From the NCBI RefSeq assembly GCF_002237655.1, contig NZ_NOKT01000038.1, positions 1 to 64,000 on the forward strand: 64,000 bases of DNA, given 5' to 3'. The position numbers and the translations under genes are program-made. The DNA comes from Streptomyces sp. XY006. Lineage in GTDB: Bacteria; Actinomycetota; Actinomycetes; Streptomycetales; Streptomycetaceae. Shown in pieces: positions 36,804 to 45,329 of the stretch. A model generated the notes under the pieces. The model was not told the origin of the DNA and ran no database searches. It saw only the letters and a program-made list of their open reading frames with translations. Numbering within the stretch: position 1 is the first letter of the stretch; each line of letters opens with the position of its first letter.

Positions 36804-37944
36804 CCTCGGCAAGACCGACGAGCCGCAGGACGCCACGCCGAACGTCTCCGAGGTCGAGGTCGTCGACGCGTCCTCCGAGACGGAGGCGGTCGCCGCCATC
36901 GAGGCGCCGGTCGAGCGGGGCGAGCCGATCCTGCAGGTGCGCAACCTGGTGAAGCACTTCCCGCTCACCCAGGGCATCCTGTTCAAGAAGCAGGTCGGAG
37001 CGGTCAAGGCCGTCGACGGTGTGTCCTTCGACCTCTACCAGGGCGAGACGCTCGGCATCGTCGGCGAGTCCGGCTGTGGCAAGTCCACGGTCGCCAAGCT
37101 GCTGATGATGCTGGAGAAGGCGACCGCGGGCGAGGTCTTCTACAAGGGCCAGGACATCACCAAGCTGTCCGGGCGTGCGCTGAAGGCGGTCCGCCGCAAC
37201 ATCCAGATGGTGTTCCAGGACCCGTACACCTCGCTCAACCCCCGTATGACGGTGGGCGACATCATCGGGGAGCCGTTCGACATCCACCCCGAGGTGGCCC
37301 CGAAGGGCGACCGGCGCCGCAGGGTGCAGGAGCTCCTCGACGTGGTCGGCCTGAACCCGGAGTACATCAACCGCTATCCGCACCAGTTCTCCGGCGGTCA
37401 GCGCCAGCGCATCGGCATCGCCCGCGGCCTGGCCCTGAACCCCGAGATCATCATCTGCGACGAGCCGGTCTCGGCCCTGGACGTGTCCGTCCAGGCACAG
37501 GTCATCAACCTGATGGAGCGCCTGCAGGACGAGTTCAACCTCTCCTACATCTTCATCGCGCACGACCTGTCGATCGTCCGGCACATCTCGGACCGGGTCG
37601 GTGTCATGTACCTCGGCAAGATGGCCGAGATCGGCACCGACGAGCAGATCTACGACCACCCGACGCACCCCTACACCCAGGCGCTGCTGTCGGCGGTCCC
37701 GGTGCCCGACCCCGAGGCCCGCGCGCACCGCGAGCGGATCATCCTCACCGGCGACGTGCCGTCCCCGGCCAACCCGCCCTCGGGCTGCCGCTTCCGCACG
37801 CGCTGCTGGAAGGCCCAGGACAAGTGCGCCGAGGAGGTCCCCCTCCTGGCCGTCCCGGAGCGCTTCCAGAGCTCGGACACCCCGGCGGCCCACGAGTCGG
37901 CCTGCCACTTCGCGGAGGAGAAGGACGTGGTCCACGCGGCCTGA
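36796..37944 (+). CDS. peptide ABC transporter ATPase (DppF type)
   Basis: 382-aa ABC ATPase. A 45-residue acidic N-terminus precedes the domain. DppF hallmarks are LVKHFPLTQGILFKKQVGAV, Walker A GESGCGKSTVAK, signature FSGGQRQR, Walker B EIIICDEPVSALD and FIAHDLSIVRHISD. The C-terminal Cys motif is CRFRTRCWKAQDKC. ATG 36796 overlaps the dppD-like stop by 8 nt, with GGAAGGAG upstream. Last gene of the operon; a long hairpin follows. Confidence 0.96.
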   Translation: MADLGKTDEPQDATPNVSEVEVVDASSETEAVAAIEAPVERGEPILQVRNLVKHFPLTQGILFKKQVGAVKAVDGVSFDLYQGETLGIVGESGCGKSTVAKLLMMLEKATAGEVFYKGQDITKLSGRALKAVRRNIQMVFQDPYTSLNPRMTVGDIIGEPFDIHPEVAPKGDRRRRVQELLDVVGLNPEYINRYPHQFSGGQRQRIGIARGLALNPEIIICDEPVSALDVSVQAQVINLMERLQDEFNLSYIFIAHDLSIVRHISDRVGVMYLGKMAEIGTDEQIYDHPTHPYTQALLSAVPVPDPEARAHRERIILTGDVPSPANPPSGCRFRTRCWKAQDKCAEEVPLLAVPERFQSSDTPAAHESACHFAEEKDVVHAA

Positions 37945-37955
37945 TCCACCCCGCT

Positions 37956-37993
37956 CCGGTTCCCGGCATCCCACCAGGGGTGCCGGGAACCGG
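37956..37993 (+). terminator. terminator of peptide ABC operon
   Basis: CCGGTTCCCGGCA / TGCCGGGAACCGG, a 13-bp perfect stem extended inside by CCC/GGG. It ends 19 nt before the next gene, so that gene may need its own promoter or read-through. Confidence 0.85.
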
Positions 37994-38012
37994 CGTATCG
38001 GAGGCTCCCGCC

Positions 38013-38402
38013 ATGCTGCACCACGTCGAACTGTGGGTCCCCGACCTGCCTCGGGCCGCCCGCGAGTGGGGCTGGCTCCTCGGCCGCCTGGGCTGGTCGC
38101 CGTACCAGGACTGGGAGCACGGCCGCAGCTGGCGTCTCGGCCCGACGTACCTCGTCGTCGAGCGGTCGCCGGCGCTGAGCGCCGCCGGGCACGACCGCAT
38201 GCGGCCCGGGCTCAACCATCTGGCGTTCCACGCGGGCCCTCCGGCGAGGGTCGACGCCCTGGCCGCCGAGGCACCCGGCCACGGCTGGACGCCCCTCTTC
38301 GCCGACCGCTACCCGTACGCGGGCGGTCCCGGGCACCACGCGGCGTATCTCGTGAACACGGACGGCTTCGAGGCGGAACTCGTGGCGTCCGGGGGTGCAT
38401 AG
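38013..38402 (+). CDS. VOC (glyoxalase-like) family protein
   Basis: 129-aa vicinal-oxygen-chelate fold protein. It has one beta-alpha-beta-beta-beta module beginning LHHVELWVPDLPRAAREWGW and a second with LNHLAFHAGPPARVDALA. Metal-ligand positions plausibly are the His of LHHVE, His of NHLAF and Glu of FEAEL. This is the pattern of small glyoxalase/dioxygenase-superfamily proteins; the reaction is not predictable. GGAGG lies about 8 nt before ATG 38013. Confidence 0.88.
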   Translation: MLHHVELWVPDLPRAAREWGWLLGRLGWSPYQDWEHGRSWRLGPTYLVVERSPALSAAGHDRMRPGLNHLAFHAGPPARVDALAAEAPGHGWTPLFADRYPYAGGPGHHAAYLVNTDGFEAELVASGGA

Positions 38403-38553
38403 CCCCGCAAACCCCCGCAACTGCGTTAACACGCAGGCAACTTCGCCGACCCGATACCGATATACGGACGCGTCAGGCTGTTCAGCGTACGGCCGTGCGG
38501 GTGCCGTAGACGGGCCGGGGCGCGCCATGTCGTCCCGGCCCGTCGCCGTGCGC

Positions 38554-40677
38554 TCAGGGGGTCGTGCCGCCGAGGGAGCGCTTCAGGAAGTCGACCTGGA
38601 GCAGCAGCAGGTTCTCCGCGACCTGCTCCTGCGGGGTCATGTGCGTCACGCCCGACAGGGGCAGCACCTCGTGGGGGCGGCCGGCGGCCAGCAGGGCCGA
38701 GGACAGGCGCAGGGCGTGCGCGACCACGACGTTGTCGTCGGCGAGGCCGTGCACGATCATCAGGGGGCGGTGGGGCTCGGCGGGTGAGGCGAGGCCGTCG
38801 TCCGTGACCAGGGAGCTCTTGGCGTAGGCGGCCGGCTGCTCCTGCGGGGTGCCGAGGTAGCGCTCGGTGTAGTGGGTGTCGTACAGGCGCCAGTCCGTCA
38901 CCGGCGCGCCCGCGATCCCCGCGTGGAAGACGTCCGGGCGGCGCAGCACGGCCAGGCCGGCCAGCCAGCCGCCGTAGGACCAGCCGCGGATCGCCACCCG
39001 GGACAAGTCCAGCGGGTACCGCTTCGCGAGGTCCTCCAGCGCCTCCACCTGGTCGTCCAGCGAGACGGTGAAGTCGAGGTGGATCGCCTTCTCCCAGGCG
39101 GGGGAGCGGCCCGGCGTACCGCGCCCGTCGGCGACCACCACCGCGAAGCCCTGGTCCGCGAACCACTGGGAGGTCAGGTGCGCGTTGTGGGCCGCGACCA
39201 CTCGCTGGCCGTGCGGGCCCCCGTACGGGTCGAGGAGCACCGGCAGGGGGGTGTCACCGGCGTAGTCCCGAGGCATAAGCACGGCGCACGGGATGCGGCG
39301 TGCGCCCCCCTCGGTGAGCGTCACGCGGGGGGACAAACCAGGATCTTCGGCGTACGAGCGGACAGTCAGGGTCGGTTTTCCGTCGCGCAGAATCTGTGCC
39401 CGCGCCCCCGCCCGGTCGAGCACCGACGACACCAGCACGGTCACGCCCCCGGCGCGCACCGCCGCGTGCACGCCCGGCTCCGGCGACAGCCGCTCCATGC
39501 CGAGCTCGTTCACCCGGTACACGTGCACCTGGCCCGTCTCCGCCTCCGCCGCCTCCTCGCCCGCCGACGCCGAGACCAGCACGTCGTCGTCGGAGACGTC
39601 CAGCACCGCCCTGACGTGCAACTGCGCCCCCGTCAGCGGCCGGTCCCCGACCGCGAGCACCCGCGCACCGCCCTCGTCCGCGATCCGGACCAGCTGCCCG
39701 GAGGGGCTCCAGCACGGCACCCCGGGGAAAAGATCAAGCCATGTTCGATCTTCGTCGGCGTGCACCATCCGGGTCGCGCCCGAGTCCGGGTCCACGGCCA
39801 GGATCAGCTGGCCGCGCTGGTCGCGCGACTGGACGAGCAGCAGCGGGGCGCCCGCCGCTGACCAGTGCACATGCGCCAGATACGGGTAGCGCGCCCGGTC
39901 CCAGGAGACCTCCGTGCGCACCCCGTCCAGACCGATCACGAACAGCCGGACCTCCGCGTTGCCGGTGCCCGCCGCCGGGTACGGCACCCGCTGCGGCTCC
40001 CGGTCGGGATGCGCCGGGTCGGCGATCCACCACCGCTGCACCGGCGTGTCGTCCACGCGCGCCACCAGCAGCCGGTCCGACTCCGGAGCCCACCAGAAGC
40101 CCCGCGAACGCCCCATCTCCTCGGCCGCGATGAACTCGGCCATGCCGAACGAGACGTGCTCCGCGTCCGGTTCGGCCAGCGCCCGGTCGTCCCCGCCCTC
40201 GGCGCCCACCACGCGCAGGGCGCCCCGCGCGACGTAGGCGAGATGCCGTCCGTCGGGCGACGGACGCGGGTCGATCACCGGCCCGGGCACGGCCACCTCG
40301 CGCGCCGTCCCGGCCCGCAGCTCCGCCGTGAACAGCCGTCCTGACAAGGCGAAAGAGGCCAGTTCCACGGCCGTGTCCGTGGCATAGCCGACGATGCCGG
40401 CGCCGCCCTCGCGGCTGCGCTCGCGCCGTGCCCGCTCCTCGGCGGACAGGTCCTCCGAGGCACCCCCCAGCAGGGCGCGCGGGTCGGCGGCCACGCGCTC
40501 CTCGCCGCCCTCCGTGTCGAGGACCCACAGCGAAGCCGCGCGGTCCGTACCGGAGCCGGAGCGCAGGAACACGACACGGGAACCGTCGGGCGCCACGGTG
40601 AACGAACGCGGCGCGCCGAGCGTGAAGCGCTGGGTGCGGGCGTGCCGTCGGGGGAAGGAGTCAGCCTCGGTCGTCAT
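38554..40677 (-). CDS. S9 family prolyl oligopeptidase (DPP-IV-like)
   Basis: 707-aa serine peptidase. An N-terminal eight-bladed beta-propeller (DPPIV_N type; RSFTVAPDGSRVVFLRSGSG, PRPSPDGRHLAYVARGALR) precedes a C-terminal alpha/beta-hydrolase. The nucleophile Ser is in GWSYGGWLAG, Asp in VHGLADDNV and His in SGVTHM. The Glu pair for binding the peptide N-terminus may be EFIAAEEMGR, as in dipeptidyl peptidase IV. No signal peptide, so cytoplasmic. Its neighbour is a peptide importer, so it may process imported Xaa-Pro peptides. ATG 40677 is preferred; open sequence continues upstream to 40809 without family similarity. Confidence 0.93.
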   Translation of the reverse strand: MTTEADSFPRRHARTQRFTLGAPRSFTVAPDGSRVVFLRSGSGTDRAASLWVLDTEGGEERVAADPRALLGGASEDLSAEERARRERSREGGAGIVGYATDTAVELASFALSGRLFTAELRAGTAREVAVPGPVIDPRPSPDGRHLAYVARGALRVVGAEGGDDRALAEPDAEHVSFGMAEFIAAEEMGRSRGFWWAPESDRLLVARVDDTPVQRWWIADPAHPDREPQRVPYPAAGTGNAEVRLFVIGLDGVRTEVSWDRARYPYLAHVHWSAAGAPLLLVQSRDQRGQLILAVDPDSGATRMVHADEDRTWLDLFPGVPCWSPSGQLVRIADEGGARVLAVGDRPLTGAQLHVRAVLDVSDDDVLVSASAGEEAAEAETGQVHVYRVNELGMERLSPEPGVHAAVRAGGVTVLVSSVLDRAGARAQILRDGKPTLTVRSYAEDPGLSPRVTLTEGGARRIPCAVLMPRDYAGDTPLPVLLDPYGGPHGQRVVAAHNAHLTSQWFADQGFAVVVADGRGTPGRSPAWEKAIHLDFTVSLDDQVEALEDLAKRYPLDLSRVAIRGWSYGGWLAGLAVLRRPDVFHAGIAGAPVTDWRLYDTHYTERYLGTPQEQPAAYAKSSLVTDDGLASPAEPHRPLMIVHGLADDNVVVAHALRLSSALLAAGRPHEVLPLSGVTHMTPQEQVAENLLLLQVDFLKRSLGGTTP

Positions 40678-40715
40678 GCCCTGACCATATTGGCCATGCG
40701 CCCCCTTGTGCGGCC

Positions 40716-40735
40716 GTGCGCCGATCGATGCGCAC
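40716..40735. promoter_or_regulatory. inverted repeat upstream of S9 peptidase
   Basis: GTGCGC-CGATCGAT-GCGCAC, 39 nt before the peptidase start in the 177-nt divergent region shared with the mini membrane protein gene. Possible operator. Confidence 0.45.
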
Positions 40736-40854
40736 GGACGGATAGTTATGATCAATGACGCATAGTGGGTATGAACCTGCTGGCTGCTGTACGGATTTAA
40801 TGCCCCCATAGTCCGACCCCCCGCGCCCCTGTGGATCTTTGGAGGTGAGCCGCC

Positions 40855-41049
40855 GTGGCACTCTCGATTTCGGCGGTGGTGCTGCTGGCGATCATCGTCT
40901 TCCTGCTGATCAAGAAGTCAGGGTTGAAGGCGGGGCATGCGATCGTCTGCATGCTGCTGGGCTTCTATCTCGCCTCCTCGACCGTCGCTCCCACGATCAG
41001 CGAGCTGACGACGAACATCGCGGGCATGATCGGCAGCATCAAGTTCTGA
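40855..41049 (+). CDS. 64-aa membrane miniprotein
   Basis: Very small protein with two hydrophobic stretches: ALSISAVVLLAIIVFLLIKK (N-terminal TM) and AIVCMLLGFYLASSTVAP. GTG 40855 has GGAGG about 8 nt upstream. Nothing catalytic is visible. It resembles the small conserved hypothetical membrane proteins found repeatedly in Streptomyces, but I cannot name a family. It lies 28 nt before mshB, though mshB seems to have its own promoter. Confidence 0.82.
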   Translation: MALSISAVVLLAIIVFLLIKKSGLKAGHAIVCMLLGFYLASSTVAPTISELTTNIAGMIGSIKF

Positions 41050-41065
41050 CCGTCACCGGACCTCG

Positions 41066-41071
41066 TAGGGT
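41066..41071 (+). promoter_or_regulatory. leaderless-type -10 box of mshB
   Basis: TAGGGT followed by 6 nt and the mshB ATG, with no Shine-Dalgarno sequence. Confidence 0.6.
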
Positions 41072-41077
41072 GGTCCC

Positions 41078-41938
41078 ATGACGGAACAGCCCGGCCGTCG
41101 TCTGCTGCTGGTGCACGCGCACCCGGACGACGAGTCGATCAACAACGGCGCGACCATGGCCCGGTACGCGGCCGAGGGTGCCCACGTCACCCTGGTCACG
41201 TGCACCCTCGGCGAACGCGGCGAGGTCATCCCGCCCGAGCTGGCGCACCTGACCGGCGCCGCCCTGGGCCAACACCGCCGCAGCGAGCTGGCCGCCGCCA
41301 TGTCCCTGCTCGGCGTCCGCGACGTCCGCCTGCTCGGCGGCGCCGGGCGCTACAGCGACTCCGGGATGATGGGCCTGCCCGACAACGACGACCCCGGCTG
41401 CTTCTGGCAGGCCGACGTCGACGAGGCCGCCGCCCACCTCGTCGAGGTGATCCACGAGGTACGCCCCCAGGTCCTCGTCACCTACGACGACAACGGCGGC
41501 TACGGCCACCCCGACCACATCCAGGCCCACCGCGTCGCCATGCGCGCAGCGGAGCTGGCCGCCGAGACCGGCTGGCACATCCCCAAGATCTACTGGAACC
41601 GGATGCCCCGGCCCGTGGTGGAGGAGGCCTTCGCCCGGCTCCGGGAGGAGCTGCCCGGCACGCCCTTCGCCAAGGCGGCCGCCGTCGACGACGTCCCGGG
41701 CGTGGTGCCCGAGGAGCGGATCACCGCCGTGATCGACGGCACCGCCCACGCCGCCGCCAAGGCCGCCGCGATGCGCGCCCACGCCACCCAGATCACCGTG
41801 GCGGAGCCCTACTTCGTGCTCTCCAACGAACTCGCCCAGCCCATCCTCACCACCGAGTACTACGAGCTGGTGCGCGGCGAGCCGGGCGCGGGTGCGCGGG
41901 AGACGGACCTGTTCGCCGGGATCGGGGAGGCGTCATGA
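41078..41938 (+). CDS. mshB: GlcNAc-Ins deacetylase MshB (mycothiol synthesis)
   Basis: 286-aa LmbE/PIG-L-fold zinc deacetylase that removes acetate from 1-O-(N-acetylglucosaminyl)-myo-inositol, the second step of mycothiol biosynthesis. Zn ligands His/Asp are in LVHAHPDDESINNG (H13, D16) and GYGHPDHIQAH (His about 147). TCTLGERGEVIPPE, the typical MshB sequence, distinguishes it from Mca, which is longer in its middle region. The stop overlaps the next gene (ATGA). The start context indicates a leaderless message. Confidence 0.94.
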   Translation: MTEQPGRRLLLVHAHPDDESINNGATMARYAAEGAHVTLVTCTLGERGEVIPPELAHLTGAALGQHRRSELAAAMSLLGVRDVRLLGGAGRYSDSGMMGLPDNDDPGCFWQADVDEAAAHLVEVIHEVRPQVLVTYDDNGGYGHPDHIQAHRVAMRAAELAAETGWHIPKIYWNRMPRPVVEEAFARLREELPGTPFAKAAAVDDVPGVVPEERITAVIDGTAHAAAKAAAMRAHATQITVAEPYFVLSNELAQPILTTEYYELVRGEPGAGARETDLFAGIGEAS

Positions 41939-42345
41939 GCGACCGCGGCCCCATGCTCGCCCAGCCGATTCGGCCCCCGTCCGCCGGACGGGCCGCGGCC
42001 CTGCTGGGGTTCGTCGTCCTCGGAGCCGTCGTCGGCACGGCCGGGGCGCTCGTACAGCCCGGGTGGTTCCCGGGCGGCCTGACCCTCGCGCTGGCCGGCG
42101 AGGCCGGGCTCGTCCTGGGCGCCGCGCGCCTCACTCGCAGCCGCTCCGGGGGCGTCGCGGCCGCCGCCGGCTGGATGCTCTCCGTCGTCCTGCTCACCGC
42201 CAGCCGCCCCGAGGGCGACTTCCTCTTCGCCGCGGGGAGCGGCTCCTATCTCTTCCTCCTCGGCGGCATCCTCGTGGCTGTGATCTGCGCCACCCTCGGC
42301 CCGGGACGGCAACCGGACGGCGGTCACGTCCGACTTGGCAAGTGA
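41935..42345 (+). CDS. small membrane protein coupled to mshB (DUF6113-like)
   Basis: 136-aa protein with about four TM segments: AAALLGFVVLGAVVGTAGAL, LTLALAGEAGLVLGAARL, VAAAAGWMLSVVLLTAS and YLFLLGGILVAVICATLG. It matches, from memory, the DUF6113 proteins that accompany mshB in Streptomyces. The overlapping ATGA implies coupled translation with mshB, yet mycothiol synthesis needs no membrane protein, so the role is open. Confidence 0.82.
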   Translation: MSDRGPMLAQPIRPPSAGRAAALLGFVVLGAVVGTAGALVQPGWFPGGLTLALAGEAGLVLGAARLTRSRSGGVAAAAGWMLSVVLLTASRPEGDFLFAAGSGSYLFLLGGILVAVICATLGPGRQPDGGHVRLGK

Positions 42346-42501
42346 CGTACCACTTCGCCGGGACGCGCCGGTGGGGGTCCGGTGTGACTTTCCCCAGCGG
42401 TCCTGAGATACGGGTGAGAAGTGGCCAGTATGGTGGTGCGCGCCGCCGAGCTGCCCGCGTGAGGTCGTGACGGGCGGCGGAGCCAACCGGGAGAACCTGC
42501 C

Positions 42502-45159
42502 TTGAGTCGTGAAACTGACACACCGTCCTCCGGGCCCAACGGGCGCGGCGGAGCCGCCTACCCGTCGGGCACGCCGCCCTACGGCACCCCGACGGTCTCC
42601 AGTGACGGCACGGACGCGGGCCGTTCGGCCAAGCGGCCGGAGGAACGCAAGACCGAGACCACGCTGACGACGCGGATCCGGATCAACATCCCCGGGTCGC
42701 GGCCCATTCCGCCGGTCGTCGTGCGCAAGCCCGTCGCGGAGGCGGACAGTCCCGCCGACAGCGACACGCGCGGTGAGACGCCGTCGGCGCCGGGCGCGGT
42801 GACGCCCCGGGGCGCGGGCACGGGTGCGGGCTCGGCCCCGGGTTCCGGTTCGGGATCCGGTCCGGGAACCGGCGAGTCTCCCGCCGAGGACAAGCCGACC
42901 AGTGACTGGTTCGCGCCCCGCAAGTCCGGCTCCGGTCCGGGCGGTCAGGGCGGCGGCTCCACCAACGGGGCCGGTGTGCCGGGCGGTTCCGCTCCGGCGG
43001 CCGGCGGTTCCGGTACGGGCGGCCCCGGTTCGGGCACGTCCGGCGTGTCCGGCGTGTCCGGTGGGGCACGTCCGGGTGCCGGGCGGCCCGGCGGCGTGGT
43101 CGGGGCCATGGGCGCGCCGGGCGGCTCCCGGTCCGGTGGCACGAACGGCGGCGGACTCCCCGGCGGCGCGACCGGCGGCCCCGTCGCGCCCGGGCACGGC
43201 GGCGGCACCGGCTCCTTCGACGTCACCGAGGCGCTGACGGCGGGCCCGCTGGGCAACGGCTCGCGGTCCGCCCCGGGCGGCGGCGAACCGCGCCGCGACG
43301 ACCTCCCCTACTTCTCGGAGAACGGCGGCGGCCCGAACACGGCCGACGGCTTCCACGGCAGCGGCACTCCCGGCGGCTCCGGCGCCCGGGGCCCGGCCGG
43401 TCCGACGGGCGGGCCGGTGACCGGGGACGGACCGATGGTGCCGCCGGCGGGCGGCCCCGGGCCCTTCAACGAACCCGGCGGACCTGGTGCACCCGGCGGC
43501 TCCGGTGGGCCGGGCGGGCCGGGCGGGCCGGGCGGCTTCGGCGGCGAACAGGGCGCACCCGGCGGCTTCAACACGCCGGGCGGTCCCGGTGCCCCGGCTG
43601 GTCCCGGTGCTCCGGGCGGTCCCGGCCCCTCCGGCGGTCCTGGCGCCTTCACCGGCCCGGGCAGCCCGGGCGGCGCGGGCGGTCCCGGCGCCTTCACCGA
43701 GCCCGGCGGTCCGGCCGGTCCCGGTGGGCCCGGCGGCCCCGGCTCCCACAACGGCTTCGGCGACCCGGGCAGGCCCGGCGCCCCCGAGGCGTTCCACGAC
43801 CCCGGCCGCCCGGGCGGTCCCGGCGCGCCCGGCGCCCCGGGTGCCTTCAACGACCCCGGCCGCCCCGGCGCCCCGGGTGCCATAGGCGGCGGCCCCGCAG
43901 GCTCCGGCGTCCCCGGGACCCAGGGAACGCCCGGCGGCCCGGGCGCCGCGGGACCGGGTGGTGGCCTCAGTGACGACACCGCCGTCCTCACCCCGCAGAA
44001 GCCGGCCCCCGAGCCCCCGGACGGCCAGGGCTACGGCCCCCGCCACGACAACGTCTCCGGACACACCGTCACCAGCGGCATCCCCGTCGTACAGCCCGGC
44101 GCGGCCTCGCCGTTCGGCCCGGGCGCGCCCGGCGACGGCCCCGTGCCGCACACGGCCCCGAAGCTGCCCGAGCCGGTCTCGCCGCCCCCGGCGAGCTCCT
44201 CCAAGGCCCCCAGGAAGAAGGGCCGGAACAAGCTCGTGCTGCTCGCCGTGGGCGTGGTCGTCGCCGCCGGCGGCCTCTACGGCGCCGGTCTGCTGATGAA
44301 CCGCACCGACGTGCCCAAGGGCACCACCGTGCTCGGCGTCGACATCGGCGGCACCACCCGCGACGGCGCGGTCAAGAAGCTCGACGAGGCCTTCGACGAC
44401 CGTGTCGGCAAGGAGCTGAAGCTGTCCGTGGGCGGCAGGACCGTCGCCCTGGACCCCGACAACGCGGGCCTGCAGTTCGACATGGACGCCACGGCCGACG
44501 CGGCGGCGAAGAGCGACTACAACCCGGTCTCCGTGATCGGCTCGCTGTTCGGCAACCACCGGGTCGTCGCCCCGGACATGCCCGTCGACGAGGAGAAGCT
44601 GCACGCCGCCCTGAAGAGCGCGGCGGGCGCCCCGGGCTCGTCGACCGACGGCACGATCGTGTTCAAGGGCGGCAAGGCCGTCCCCGTCTACGGCAAGCCG
44701 GGCAAGGGCGTCGACCTCGCCAGGTCGACGAAGGCGGTGGAGGAGGCGTACCGCGCGCAGGTGGAGACCGGCGCGGCCGGCACGGTGACCCTGCCGACCA
44801 CCACACAGCAGCCGACGGTCTCCGACGCCGAGGTGAACCGGGTGCTGAAGGAGATCGCGCAGCCCGCGATGTCCGACCTCGTCACCGTCCGCACCGACGC
44901 GGCCCACAGCATCGACTTCGGCCGGCTCTCCCTGCCGAAGATCCTCAGCTTCAAGGCCGTCGACGGTAAACTCGTGGACACGTACGACCTCGAAGCGCTG
45001 CGGGAGGCCTACGGCCAGACCTTCGACGGCGTGCAGATCGAGGGCGCGAGCGGCAAGCGGGACGTCACCCCGCAGGACGTCGTCAGCGCGCTGCGCAAGG
45101 CCCTGCGCGGCAAGACGCCCGAGGAGCGGGTCGGAGTCATCGAGACCAGCCCGAACTGA
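42502..45159 (+). CDS. collagen-like membrane protein with peptidoglycan-binding domain
   Basis: 885-aa protein with TTG 42502 as the only sensible start (GGGAG about 8 nt upstream; no in-frame ATG or GTG before the conserved N-terminus). A cytoplasmic segment (1-90) is followed by about 450 residues of Gly/Pro-rich sequence with Gly-X-Y collagen-like runs (for example GAPGGPGPSGGPGAFTGP). One TM (LVLLAVGVVVAAGGLYGAGL, about 575-595) precedes an extracytoplasmic region with GTTVLGVDIGGTTRDGAVKK, which resembles the YoaR/PG_binding_4 domain found before VanW. The VanW domain itself is absent. Probably a wall-contacting protein with a disordered cytoplasmic tail. The topology puts the collagen-like part inside the cell. 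Confidence 0.82.
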   Translation: MSRETDTPSSGPNGRGGAAYPSGTPPYGTPTVSSDGTDAGRSAKRPEERKTETTLTTRIRINIPGSRPIPPVVVRKPVAEADSPADSDTRGETPSAPGAVTPRGAGTGAGSAPGSGSGSGPGTGESPAEDKPTSDWFAPRKSGSGPGGQGGGSTNGAGVPGGSAPAAGGSGTGGPGSGTSGVSGVSGGARPGAGRPGGVVGAMGAPGGSRSGGTNGGGLPGGATGGPVAPGHGGGTGSFDVTEALTAGPLGNGSRSAPGGGEPRRDDLPYFSENGGGPNTADGFHGSGTPGGSGARGPAGPTGGPVTGDGPMVPPAGGPGPFNEPGGPGAPGGSGGPGGPGGPGGFGGEQGAPGGFNTPGGPGAPAGPGAPGGPGPSGGPGAFTGPGSPGGAGGPGAFTEPGGPAGPGGPGGPGSHNGFGDPGRPGAPEAFHDPGRPGGPGAPGAPGAFNDPGRPGAPGAIGGGPAGSGVPGTQGTPGGPGAAGPGGGLSDDTAVLTPQKPAPEPPDGQGYGPRHDNVSGHTVTSGIPVVQPGAASPFGPGAPGDGPVPHTAPKLPEPVSPPPASSSKAPRKKGRNKLVLLAVGVVVAAGGLYGAGLLMNRTDVPKGTTVLGVDIGGTTRDGAVKKLDEAFDDRVGKELKLSVGGRTVALDPDNAGLQFDMDATADAAAKSDYNPVSVIGSLFGNHRVVAPDMPVDEEKLHAALKSAAGAPGSSTDGTIVFKGGKAVPVYGKPGKGVDLARSTKAVEEAYRAQVETGAAGTVTLPTTTQQPTVSDAEVNRVLKEIAQPAMSDLVTVRTDAAHSIDFGRLSLPKILSFKAVDGKLVDTYDLEALREAYGQTFDGVQIEGASGKRDVTPQDVVSALRKALRGKTPEERVGVIETSPN
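43440..43970 (+). repeat. collagen-like Gly-Pro coding repeats
   Basis: Degenerate 9-18 bp repeats such as ggcggtcccggtgccccggc encoding GGPGAP and GAPGAFNDPGRPGAP-type blocks. Two longer units (FHDPGRPGGPGAPGAPGAF and FNDPGRPGAPGAIG) are near copies. Confidence 0.85.
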
Positions 45160-45184
45160 CCCCCGGTCACCCGCCGTACGAGAC

Positions 45185-45210
45185 AGCCCCCGCACCGGCC
45201 CGCGGGGGCT
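45185..45210. terminator. terminator after collagen-like gene
   Basis: AGCCCCCGC / GCGGGGGCT 9-bp stem with an 8-nt loop, followed by TTCCT, between convergent genes. Confidence 0.8.
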
Positions 45211-45233
45211 TCCTCGTCCCCGGCCACCCGAAC

Positions 45234-45329
45234 GGCCCGCAGCCGCCCCGCGGCACGGCCTCGACGGCGCGAAGCCGTCAAGGCCCGCGGCCGCCCCGCG
45301 GCACGGCCTCGTCGGCGCGAAGCCGTCAG
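45234..45329. repeat. 48-bp direct tandem duplication
   Basis: Two adjacent 48-bp copies (45234-45281, 45282-45329) of a sequence beginning ggcccgc and ending gaagccgtca(a/g), differing at about three bases. The second copy includes the stop codon of the SirB1-like gene, so the duplication arose from its 3' end. Confidence 0.9.

Noticed and set aside
42346..42501. Possible upstream ATG or GTG start for the collagen-like protein
   Set aside because: No in-frame ATG or GTG lies close to the conserved N-terminus; GTG 42510 is out of frame. TTG 42502 with GGGAG remains the best start.
41860..45195. 1111-codon antisense frame opposite the collagen-like gene
   Set aside because: Produced by Gly/Pro codon repeats that read as Ala/Gly/Arg on the other strand; no start signal.
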